NCBI GenBank assembly: GCA_030549175.1
Contig: JAUKUA010000004.1
Location: forward strand, 4,774,001-4,838,000
DNA: 64,000 nucleotides
Direction: 5' to 3'
DNA from: Lasiosphaeris hirsuta
Taxonomy: Eukaryota > Ascomycota > Sordariomycetes > Sordariales > Lasiosphaeriaceae
Part shown: positions 53,825-64,000 of the stretch, piece after piece
How positions within the stretch are numbered: position 1 is the stretch's first letter
Layout of the letters: each line of letters opens with the position of its first letter
The notes under the pieces: generated by a model
Told to the model about the DNA's origin: nothing
Databases searched by the model: none
What the model saw: the letters and a program-made list of their open reading frames with translations, nothing else
Position numbers and translations under genes: made by a program

Positions 53825-55754
53825 ATTGACCGGGAGAAGTTACTTAGCTACCTTAATTTGCGGCCGGGTGTTGGAGTTGCTGCAAAGATGGTAAAGATTG
53901 ATGTCGTAGGCTGTAGCAGAGTGTGAACTTTGGTTGTAATCCATCAAAGTTGAGATTTTCCGAGTTTCTGATTTCACCTGACCATCACGCGATTACCACA
54001 TGTTGACAGCGCGAGCCCTCGTGCTGCAGGGATAGGCGAATCAAGGCGCCGTGTCTCAGCTGCACACTCGACGTCTCTGCAACATTGGCGAAGGATCATG
54101 ATGTTGATCTGGGTTTATCATGGAACTGGTCACATGTCATATGCATTCCCGTGGATGTCTATATCGCGCCGTTTGCGCAGAGGTGTGATATCTACCTTTT
54201 TTGTCAAGGTAGCAGATCCATTGGTTGACGAGTTGTAAGCGCAGCGGTCGCGTGCACGATCGCTCAAGCTGGGAAGAATCAGGTACAGCTCAGGGCAAGC
54301 CAGCCACAGCTCACTGTGGCTCGGGACTATGAACAGTAACCTAGGGCAAATTTAAGCTAGGTAGTGTTCTGTATAATGCAGTCATAGCCTAAAATGTGAA
54401 TTATTTGTGTTACTACTGTATATAGGTAGTATCTATAGGTATTCGCACCGCCATCATCGCTAGTCCAATTGGGGAAGTAGGTCCTCGAGAAGGTGAAGGA
54501 TGTCGGCGAACAATACACCCCATAACAGAGTACACGTGATATTCCATCACATCACACCTACACGGCCAGGTTAGCATCCCATCGTCTCCCAATCTTCACA
54601 CCAATCCTCACCAGAATTTACCTTACAGATCCGCGTCTATTTCCTCTCGGTTTCCAACTTGATCATCGAACTTGTCGGTATTTGCTCTGGGAACTCGTGC
54701 AAATGGAAGAACGGTAACGGCTTGGACAACATCACGGTGTCCTCAAAATCCGGGCTTGCTGCGGGGATATCGAGTGCTATTGCTAGCATCCTTGCAGTCG
54801 GGTTTGGAGCGCGGTCTTGTTCGCGGCGCCGGAAGCGCCGCCAAAGTACGATGCAGCCAAATCCGCCTCGGAATCCGAGTGAATATTACCACTTGCCGGA
54901 TCTGCCAGTAAGAATGGTGCCTGTCTGGGTAGGCCTTGTTTGGTGGAGGTGTTGTCGAATGATCGGATGCATCATTGTGGATTTTGTAGCTTGGTACCAC
55001 TTTGGCATTTTGGGAGTTGTTCGGGGTAGTTGATAGATCGATATTTAGTATCACTAGTAGTAATCCATTCTCTGTTGGGAACGATTTGGAGCGGAAGTCG
55101 CCAAAATGGAATGGCAGATCACGCAGTAGGAGTCAAACGGAGATCTGATAGGTCTTCTTGGTGCCGGCTTTGGCCAGGGATTTGGCCAGGGATTTGGCCA
55201 GGGGCGAGGTTACTGACTCCAATTGGATGGTGCCAGCGGAGTGGTAAGGGTTCTCATTGGGAATTTGGGGGTCCTGGTGGCCAGCGAGGACTGCAGCGTT
55301 GGCATTGGAGCTGACTGGGGCTCGGGGGAGCCGGCTCCAGCTGGCTCGGCTTTTGGGTTGGGTGCCACGTACCCGGTACAACAGTAGGCTGTTGGCAGGG
55401 CTGAGCTTCGTTGGGTCTACCTATGAGAGGGTGCCAGCCTGAAGTCTCAATGCTCGCCTTCTAATTTTGGTGGAAACGAGAGGCTAGGAGACAGCGAAGC
55501 TGTGACCGAGGCACTTCGACGTGGAGAAAAGGAACATTCTTGATGTGTTTCAATCCTCCCACATTGGCCATGCAAGGTAATAAGGGTCCGCTGAAGCCAC
55601 TTTCAAAAACTCTCCATCATTCAAATTCATGCTCAACTCTACGAGTCGCGGACTAGAAACTTCGGTTCGAACCCTCGAGTCTGCAAAGCCATCCCCGGTA
55701 TTTGACATGACCTTTGCATCGCATCCGGCGAAACAGTTGCGCTTCACTGCAACA
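53825..55754. other. Shared upstream region of NLR and HET genes, uncertain relics
   Basis: About 1.9 kb between divergent genes. An open frame at about 54659-55033 (plus) has a small hydrophobic segment and a basic patch (SSAIASILAVGFGA, CSRRRKRRQ), not recognised. A 12-bp tandem repeat lies at 55169. If the HET start is the earlier ATG (55629), the region is shorter. Confidence 0.4.
55169..55204 (+). repeat. Three tandem 12-bp units
   Basis: TTTGGCCAGGGA at 55169, 55181 and 55193 (the last ends in G). In one plus frame it encodes Gly-Phe-Gly-Gln repeats, but no gene is supported around it. Confidence 0.95.
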
Positions 55755-58528
55755 ATGGGCCAAGACACTGCAAGCTCAAATGGCAATCCAACTCTTACCT
55801 ACACTCCTCTCCACAGCGGATGCATCCGACTTCTTCGCCTGAGCCCCCACTTTGACGCAGATGCGAGAATACATTGCCAGCTATTCAGCTACCCCGTCAC
55901 CGTTGGGCACTCTGACACCAGTTCGCATCTCTACGAAGCACTGTCCTACGTTTGGGGCGATTCGGGAAAACAGCATGCCATCACTGTGACAGACGAGCGG
56001 GGCGATTTCGATCTGCCCGTGACTGCGAACCTTCACGCTGCGTTGACGCATCTCCGAAATCCGTTGCTCGATCGGGTTATCTGGGTCGATGCCGTGTGCG
56101 TCAATCAGTACGACAATATGGAGAAGGCGGAGCAGATCCAGCACATGGCGGAGATTTACAGCAATGCAGCCCGTGTGGTCGTGTGGCTTGGGGATCGGGA
56201 AGCGGAAGGGAGAGATGACTCGGAGGTCTTGGAGAGCTTGCGGGTTGTTGCTAGCGGGATTCCCTTTGATCCTCTGTTTCTAGCCCATGGAAAATTGGAT
56301 GAGAAAGTCATGACGTTGATCAACGGATCGTGGTTTAATCGGATATGGGTAAGTCAGCTGTTGCATGGAGTCATGCATGGGAGAAGATGGCTCACTCAAT
56401 TTACTATTCCATCTAGGTTCTTCAGGAGGTTTCCGCAGCTCGAAGCGTCCTGATCAAGTGCGGTTCCGCCGAGGTTGATGGCTTCGCCTTCTGCCGGGGG
56501 CTCGAGTTGCTCTCTTCCATCCTCCCCGAGCTGCGCGGCCGAGGTCTCCCCCCTACGATACCATTGATCCGAGGAGCCAACTTCCGATCCAAACAGATTT
56601 CCATGTCAACAGAAAGATTCTCGCTCAATTTATCCCCCCTCGGCGAGTTGGTCGACATGTACCAAGCATACCAGTCTACCTTGCGTCACGACAAGGTATT
56701 CTCTCTTCTCGGCATGAGCTCGGACGACTGGCTCCCAGACGGCTTGCTACCCAATTACGAACAGCTGTGGGAGGAACTGCTTCGGCGGCTGGTGAGATAC
56801 TTGATTGGAGACCAGGCGTCCGTGGAAGCTTGGCCAGACACCGAGATGGTGGTTGCTCGTGGTGTGGGCCGGATACTCGCTACGATCTCCGACATCTCTT
56901 TTGTCGCCGGGAGGCGGGTAGCCTCGTTGACGCCCACAAAGTCGTCAGGGTGGGCAGGGCTTGACGGGGGGCTCCCTTTCCAAGCCTGGGCAAAACCCCT
57001 CCAGGTCGGGGACTTGGTGTGCCTCCTTCAAGGGGCACCATGCCCGGTCATTGTGAGACCTCATGCTGATTACTTTTCCATTGTTGTCATTTGCCCCCCT
57101 TTCACAGTCGAGAATGAGGATCTGAATCCTGAGCAAATCCTCGAATACAACTTTCTACTCGTCTGGGACTGGGAAACAGAGTTGGAGACTTTGCCTGGAA
57201 AAGAGTCGGAATTTGCAGGCTGGCTTGGCAGACGGGCACCTCAGTGTCTCGGCGAGGAACCGCAAGCCCTTTCTGGCAGGCAAGTGAGACTGCGTGACAA
57301 GGCGCTCATACTCGAAGACATGGGGGAGTATGAACAAGCCAGGTTGGCGTTCCTCGAAGTGGGCAACTCCTTCCAGCAGGATCTCGGCCAGGAGAATCTT
57401 CACACACTCGACGCCAAGGAGAGAATGGCCCTGCTGCACAACAAAATGGGACAGGCAGACAAAGCAAGTGTCATTCTTCAGGAGATAATGAAGGCTAGAA
57501 AGGAACTGCAAGGTGTGGGGCATGCAGACACCTTCAAAAGCGTTCTTCATCTCGTGGCGATATATCATCAGAAAAACGCTCGAGCATGGGGTCCGGTCGC
57601 GCAGGTGTATCGGGAGGGGTCCGAGACGCGAACCGAGGAGGAGGTCATCGGCATCGCAGAGTCGTGCAGTGCCGAGCAAGTCGCCTTCTTGCTGGATTGG
57701 GATGAGCAGTTTCCCATCACGGAAGGCGTGCTGGAAGGGGCAGCAAGAAATACCCTCCATGGAGATGAAGTGGTGGAGCTTCTTCTCACCCGAGCCGGAG
57801 AGAATATCGACGTCACGGAAAGAACCCTGGTGGCCGCAGCAGGGAATTGCTGCAAAGGAGAGCATTTACTGGATGTCCTGCTGAGTCGACGTGGGGATGA
57901 TGTGCAGATCACAGACGATATGCTCGTTGCGGCAGCAGCCAACGTCGGCCAGGGGGAGGAAGTGGTGAAGCTTTTACTCGAACGACGGAAGGACAAAGTC
58001 CGAGTTACGAGCGCCATGCTGGCGGCAGCGGTCGGCAACAGGAGCTACGGCCAGAGTATATCAACCCAACTGCTTGAAAGAGGAGAAAACGACACGGTTG
58101 TCACTTTTGGGATATTCAGGGCAGCATGGATGAACTGGCGCCGGGGACGACAGGCGATCCAAGTCATCCTCAACCCCAATAGGACTCGTAACTCGTTGCT
58201 AAAAATGCTTCACACTGGAGTCCTGTTCGCCTTTGTGGGGTCTAGGCTGTCCTGCCTGGTCGTAGCGGGATGGATGGCGTGGCAACTAGCGTGCTTCGCG
58301 ATGTCGATGGCTTCCTGGCTTGGAAGTCTGCATTCATGGCTGAACTGGTTGAATTCATGGTTCAACCGGGCCATGGCTTGGTCAGCATTACCATCCAGGG
58401 CCGCTCTCTGGGTTACAACCAACATGGAACGTTTGGAAAATGTGTTTGGACAGGCTGGTGAGACTCTGATGCAGTATCAGGGAAGGGAAAAAGATGTTGT
58501 GGCATTCATACTGGATTATTTACTTTGA
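55755..58528 (+). CDS. HET-domain protein fused to TPR, 32-residue repeats and a membrane helix
   Basis: Exons 55755-56348 and 56417-58528 (intron GTAAGT..CATCTAG) give 901 aa. The HET domain is N-terminal: YEALSYVWGD, VIWVDAVCVNQYDN, MAEIYSNAARVVVWLGD, GSWFNRIWVLQEVSAARSV. At about 488-590 a TPR/kinesin-light-chain-like pair follows (ALILEDMGEYEQARLAFLEV, LHTLDAKERMALLHNKMGQA). From about 630 to 770 there are four and a half units of about 32 residues, each starting V/I-T and holding an A-A-x-N plus an LL motif (ITEGVLEGAARN, VTERTLVAAAGN, ITDDMLVAAAAN, VTSAMLAAAVGN). A hydrophobic stretch (about 801-835, LSCLVVAGWMAWQLACFAMS) suggests a membrane anchor. Start chosen at 55755 for its better context (AACAATGG); ATGs at 55629 and 55707 are in frame. 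Death-effector role inferred from family. Confidence 0.87.
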
Positions 58529-59207
58529 GTCTGCCACCGGTACCTACCAGGCACTGTTTTTTGAACCGGCGCTGCGGCGCGGCGTATGTAAACTCGCTCA
58601 AGTTTTTAGCCCTTTTCAGATATTGGCCATTCTTCATCACGCGATTTGCCCCTTTCGACGGGCGGTGCAACATGAGGTTGAGTAAGGACGGCCCAAAATA
58701 TGTCACCATTTTACTGATGGAAGGCAGTCCTGCCTTGACTACAATCTAACCCTGCTGTTTGTTAGTGTGTGACCTTCCCCTCTAGACCCAAGGGAGGTAT
58801 TGAAGCCCTGAAAAGGCTTTCGAGTAGTAAAAACAGCATCTTTCGTACTTAAAAAGGTGTATTGGGATCTTAGAGAACTCTTATGAAATCCTAATCATGT
58901 CTCTTATATTACAAACAAACAAGCGCTGGATTGTACTAAATTCCACTTCATTTGACAGGAAATGTACAACATTCCCAAATCCAAGCGCTTGAACCTCGAA
59001 AAAATTGGAAGCCAGAACTTTTTTTTGGACAGCTAGTACTCGATCTGCCATCGCTAACTGAGCCAACGTGCTTCTATCAGACGCAGAGCTTCTTCGTGCT
59101 AACCCGAGAAAGTATTGCGTATTATTACTATCCCTCCGTCGATACATCTAGGTTCTAAAAGGAACATTTTCAAAACCTTGTCAATGCTCATGAAACAAGC
59201 TATCCAA
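58529..59207. other. Intergenic between convergent genes
   Basis: The 3' ends of the HET gene (plus) and the glucan-lyase gene (minus) meet here. AT-rich; no gene seen. Confidence 0.55.
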
Positions 59208-62200
59208 TCAGTTGAGAGGATCCTCATGACCAAGTTGAATAGTCACACCCGTCTGGGTGTTCGCAATGTCGACCCGGACGGTCACCACGGTAGCCCTGAG
59301 GTCGGGGTCAATCTTGTACAGCACGCCCTGCTCAGAGGTGACGGTGATGGATCCGAGGGGGGTTTTGGGCTCATGCCACAAGACGACGGTATAGTTCTCT
59401 CCAATGAGCTCCTTCAACTCGCCATTGTACCTGTTCCACGGGGCATAAATTTTCACTCGGCGGTTGATTCGCAGGCCCGCATTCTCGTCTTCGGCTGCCA
59501 CGCGCTTAGTTTCCTAGGAGGGGGTTAGGCTTTCAAAGCACTCGCAAACGGAAGAGGGGGAGGAAGCGCGGACCTGAGATATCTTGATATGGCAGAACTG
59601 GCTTTTAGCTTTTTCGTCGGCTAGCCCCATGATCAGGTCGTGAGCAATGCAGTAGCCGGACCCGGCGGATTTTCCCAGGAAGTATTCGTGGCTTGGAGCG
59701 CTTTCTCTCGAGATGCCGTCGTCGAGGTACATGTCGTATTCCTGCACGGACTAGTTAACCTTTTGTACACTTCTGCAGCACTATCTTGTCAACACTCACG
59801 TTATCCTTGCCGGGCCCGGGGTACACATGCAGAGTAATGGGGTTCGCTGGCTGCTTCGCCAGGCTTGGATCGGGAACGTAATCCCTCACCTCGATCTTGG
59901 GAATGATGGCGCCTTCGCGGATGTACATGGGACAGGTGTAGGGGATCTGGTCGTCTTGGTCGCTGATCTCGCAGTTATACTTGATGCGGCTTCCGCCGTT
60001 CACCTTGGGAAGGAGAGCAACGCCCAGGGGTTCGTCGGCCCGCAGGTTCATTGGGAACCACTCATCCGGGAACGGAAGATACACATTGTGTTTATCATTG
60101 CCGGTCTTCTCCAGGGCGGGAGCGACGAGCAGATCGTTGCGGACCATGTACTGGCTGCGGGTGTAGCGTTGATTCTGTCATTGAAAGGGTGAGATACCAT
60201 GCAGGGTGCGGAGAGAAGCATGCAGGGGATGCCATGCAAGGGGGTCCATGCAGAGGGGGGGGTTTGGGGGGGGGGCATATACGTCTTTGGCAAACAATGA
60301 ACGGTCGAGCTCGTCTGTAATGATCTATACGCTCGTATCAGCTTTGGCCGTATGGGGGTCATATCGGAACCCATGTCCCACTACTCACCATGGCTCGGGC
60401 AATGGGCAACCCCGTGAGCATGTTCTCAAACATGGCATCGTAGAGGAGCTGCATCAAGCTGTAGCGGAGCCGGATGAAGTAGCGGCACGTCTTCAAAACC
60501 GCCCTGTACACCTCACCGTCCCGGCCCTGAAACTGATCTTGGTGCTGCTCGTAGTGCCGCTGGTACGCGTAGGGTTCTTGGAACCACTTCCCGTCCTTTC
60601 TCATCTGGCCTTCCAGGGGTCCGTCCATCCAGGTGCGGTATTTGGTGTAGTGGTTGCGGAACCACGGGAGCAGCGAGTAGGCGCAGTACCAGCGGATGAT
60701 CAATTCGGGGTCGGGATAGTTGCGCTCCGCCTCGATGAACTCAAAACCGCCGACATCAGCCCCCGAGATGGTCACGCCGGACAGGCCGAGAGCAAGCACC
60801 TGGGCGACCGAGATCTTGAGAAACTCCCAAGTGGAGGAGTTGTCTCCGGTCCACAGGCCGGCGTACCTGTGGCTTCCCGCATAACTGCCTCGACCGATGA
60901 TAAAGTTGCGCCGGTTCTCACGCCACTTTAAAACTTCACTGAGCTGGCCAATTTCGTTGAGTCCGTGGTAGGTGGCCTTGTGGAGGTTGTAGCTGTACAG
61001 AGACCAGATCTCGATGGCCTTCTTCTTCTTCGCAGCGTTGGGGTCCCCGCTCCAGCCATCAGAGTCGAGGAGTAGACGGAATGGGAGCCTGCGAAGCCAG
61101 TGAGAAAGGAAACAGACGATATTCTAGGGATAGGACGGAAACTAACGACTTCATGTCACCGAATTGCTCAGCAATGCAAGGAGACGTCATGTCTTGCCAG
61201 ACAAAGTCAAGGCCGCACTCGTAGAGATCCTGGTACTGCTTTCCCCACCACTTGCGGACGTTGAGGTTGTTGAGATTGGGATAGTGTCCCGGATGTCCGT
61301 TTCCCCAGCCGTAGAAGACGCCACCATGGAACGGCTGCCCCGAGTCGAATACCCGGCTGAAGTTGTAATTGTCGGGCTCAAAGTAATCCGGTCTGTCTCG
61401 GATGGGAGCCGTGAAGTACGTGCTTCCTGTCCCGTACTCGAGATACCGCTGGTCCTCGGGGTTCGGGGCAGACGGGTCTTGGTCGCGCTTATCGACGATG
61501 AAGTAGTTGTTAGCCAGCCCCTCGTTCAACGTCTTGTATGACGAGGACGGGATGCTGTTGATGTAGGGCGTGATGTTGGTGCTGCACTTGACACCCAGCT
61601 GCCGCAGCTTGGTGAACATCTCCTTCGGGTTGGGGAAGTGCTTCTCCCGCGTGTCGATGGTGAAGGTGCGGTAGTCGTCCTGCATGTCGACGTCAATGTG
61701 CATGCCGTCGATGGGAAAGCGGCACTCCCGGTACTGCTCGATGCAGTCCAGGACCATGGCCTTATTGTCGTATCCGTAGCAGCCCTGGTGGTATCCTAGC
61801 ACGTATCGAGGCTTCAGCTTGGGCTTTCCGACGACCGACGTATAGAGCTGGATGACTTCCTGGATGCTGTCGCCGGCCACATAGATGCCGTGGAAAGCGT
61901 TGAACCGAGTTGCCATGCGGATAGCCGTTTGGTCGCTCATGCCCAGGTCAATGCAGATGTGCGAGTAGTTGTCGATGAACATTGCAAGCTGCGACTTATA
62001 CCCCGGCAGAGAGTCGACCTCGAGAAAGTAGGGCTCCGAGTGGTACAGCGGCTCCCTGTCGTCAAGCGGGCCTTGCCCGTAGACGTTCTGATATCTCATG
62101 TTGTCAAAGTTGAAGTAGTTCATGTACGTCTTCTTCTTGAACAGGTTCTTGCCACCTTGCTCGCCAAAACCGATATAGTCTGCTGTAATGGACTTTTCGA

Positions 62201-62925
62201 CAGCAAGAACAGTCGCATTGTCACGGTACTGGAGGCCGCGGGGCTTGGTCTTCCAAATGATAGCACTAGTGCTGCCCTTGGAGGTCTGGAGCCCAACCTT
62301 CTTCACATTGGCACCGTCCGGGACCTGGAGCTCTGGGATCTTCTCGGCGGGCTGAAGGCTCTCAAGGGCACGCACAGCCGTGATTTGGAAAGGATCCCTC
62401 CGAATCCATAACTGCAGCTCAACTGCCCGCTTGGGTCCACTGGGGTCAAGGACAGACTGGAGAATGTAGTATTGGGGGTCATCTGTGATGAGCTCGACAG
62501 CCCATGTAATTCTCTCCACTGCATCTAGGGTAGCAATGAGATTGCTTAGCGTGTCCTTGATGATGGTCCGTCTAGAGATGTCAATAATCAGCATACCAGC
62601 GTGGCCAGGCTGCGTTCAAGCTAGGTAACAGGTTATCTTACGAGTTGAAGTCGGAGTACTGGCTTCCAGAACGAGCTTTGGGATCAAAGCGGATCCTCCA
62701 GACCCGGGGCCGCATAAACTGAATCAAGATAAGAGTCTTGTCGTTGAAACGGAAGATGCGGCCATGGCTCGTGGCTGGATTCGCTTTGTTGCCGAGGAGC
62801 TGATCGCCGTCCTGGTACGAGATATTACTCGGCCGATTGAACTTCTCGACATTGTTGAAGAAGTCCTCTGCCTTTATGAAGATGTAGGGATCGCGAAGCT
62901 TGGTCTGCTCCCAGTAGTCACCCAT
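59208..62925 (-). CDS. GH31-family alpha-1,4-glucan lyase
   Basis: Cleaves alpha-1,4-glucans (starch, glycogen, maltosaccharides) by beta-elimination to 1,5-anhydro-D-fructose, the entry step of the anhydrofructose pathway. Seven exons (62925-62642, 62571-61147, 61088-60389, 60324-60283, 60174-59800, 59741-59574, 59513-59208) give 1099 aa, near the lyases of morels and red algae and longer than typical alpha-glucosidases. Blocks: VLGYHQGCYGYDNKAMVLDC, DGMHIDVDMQDDYRTFTID (about 385), LDFVWQDMTSPC with the GH31 nucleophile Asp at about 553 (hydrolases read W-x-D-M-N-E), and SGADVGGFEF (about 680), the acid/base Asp block. The W-Q-D-M-T-x-P version marks the lyase branch. No signal peptide, so probably intracellular. 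Exon 4 is only 42 nt. ATG at 62925 has A at -3 and G at +4. Confidence 0.88.
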
Positions 62926-64000
62926 AGTGGAGCTTGAATCAGAAGTGCCAAGGTGTGGTGATTGTAAGGAGGCCGAGTACAAGCTTTGAGATTGTTGATC
63001 CTCGGCTGCTTGGAAGAAAACGTTGCGCTATTTTCACCGCATCTTAAACCAAGCAGAATCTCGCAACAGCTCACCGGTTAAAGCCAGTGCGCTGTGGCAA
63101 GGCTGTGGTACGACATGAACCCCGCACCGGTGACTTGGTTTTGCATTGTGAGTGACAAGATCTTATCGCACGGTATCCCCGTGATCTTCATATCCCAGGT
63201 TGTAATGATAACACGAGTGTGCGCGGCTGTGGCGGAAAGTTGGCACGCGCAAGTGACACGGTCGAGAGAGACTGGCGACACGGGGTAGGTAGTACCTTGT
63301 GGACTTCCGTGAATCTCTCACAAATTGGATGCTATAAGCAAGACATGAGTATGGCATTGATCTTTGAAGCCGGACAAGTTGGCGATTCTTGGATAGTAGG
63401 AGTGACGTTGACAGTACCAGGACGGGCTACCACACGGGGGATCTCCGTCAGCCACATTCCTTGGCTGGTCTTGGCCAGCCAATTCAACCAACTCCAACAA
63501 CTGCAACACATCGGACCAACCAGCCCGACAGTCAGCACCAGACCTCCCCGAAGGCCGTCGGACCACCTTTGATACCAATAGATTGTATGACTGGCTAGGG
63601 TAGCGCTTGGGATTTGTGGACGGAACAGTCTTTGACTCTTCGCATTTCAGATAGCACAGCAGTCTGACTGACACAGCCTGACTGGCACAGCCTGACAGGC
63701 CTTCGGCCTGCAGGGCTTGTGCTACCTTCTTTGGATATTAGAAGGGCCTGGAATCCAGCACGTATTTTGACCTGGATCAAGGACCTTGAGGCCAAAGAAG
63801 ATTATCATTGAATTTGAACACCCTTGTTCTCTTTTACATTGCACATACAGTTCCAAGCCGCATACCATATTCTAGATAGCCCCTTGTCACACGAGATCAG
63901 TGGCCGTCCAGTCCTCCAAGTTCTCCTGAGTGTATCAGAGGCACCCATCCAAGTCATGTTCAATTGCCATGGCTAACAAATCCAAGAGCCCGATCGTCCC
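62926..64000. other. Upstream region of the glucan-lyase gene to the window edge
   Basis: No gene recognised. A short imperfect direct repeat of CAGCCTGAC(T/A)GGC lies at about 63670-63705. The promoter of the lyase gene should be in the first part. Confidence 0.5.

Noticed and set aside
54659..55033. Plus-strand frame with a hydrophobic and a basic patch as a small membrane protein
   Set aside because: No clear start context, no partner exon and no recognised family; left as uncertain relic.
63670..63705. Short CAGCCTGAC-type direct repeats near the right edge
   Set aside because: Only two to three imperfect copies of about 13 bp; not enough to call an element.
1..64000. CRISPR arrays, bacterial operons, or a polyketide/peptide synthase cluster
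   Set aside because: None seen: repeats are short tandem arrays without spacers, genes are spliced fungal genes, and no synthase domains are present despite a zinc-cluster regulator and a P450-type oxygenase.

Overview
The window is nuclear DNA of a filamentous ascomycete (Pezizomycotina, most likely a Sordariomycete). The evidence is short spliceosomal introns (about 45-90 nt, GT..AG), HET-domain and NACHT/ankyrin proteins, a Zn2Cys6 regulator, a Ppo-type fatty-acid oxygenase, a GPI-anchored cupredoxin and an intron-containing tRNA-Gln. AT-rich, decayed repeat blocks look like RIP. No bacterial, organellar or viral block is visible. Exon borders were read by eye from splice signals and reading-frame continuity.

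Layout. 1-2.2 kb: 5' part of an alcohol-oxidase-like GMC oxidoreductase cut by the left edge. 2.2-8.3 kb: about 6 kb with no convincing gene, with a decayed AT-rich core. 8.3-17.3 kb: Zn2Cys6 transcription factor, a secreted beta-lactamase-fold protein that has lost its catalytic residues, a broken membrane-protein gene, and a dioxygenase/P450 fusion of the Ppo family. 18.7-31 kb: DUF2235 hydrolase, cupredoxin, large N-glycosylated membrane protein, small Cys-rich secreted protein, tRNA-Gln, type II membrane GT25-like glycosyltransferase, and a fungal protein with a C-terminal membrane anchor. 31-38.6 kb: LINE remnant, a trypsin-fold gene interrupted by one TAG, a small doubtful gene and a group of near-perfect palindromes. 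38.6-44 kb: VIT/vWA protein and a diverged Rei1/ZNF622-like zinc-finger protein.

44.7-58.5 kb is an allorecognition or immune-like block: a membrane-embedded HET protein, an NLR (helical domain, NACHT, ankyrin) and a second HET protein fused to TPR and to a 32-residue repeat. The NLR and the second HET gene are divergent and share an upstream region. An RNase D-like exonuclease and a small unknown ORF lie inside this block. 59.2-62.9 kb holds a seven-exon GH31 protein with the signature of alpha-1,4-glucan lyase, the enzyme that opens the 1,5-anhydrofructose pathway.

The genes do not form one obvious pathway. The most useful leads are the glucan lyase, the NLR/HET pair with its unusual HET-TPR-repeat-membrane architecture, the membrane-embedded HET protein, the catalytically empty beta-lactamase-fold protein and the single-stop protease-like gene.
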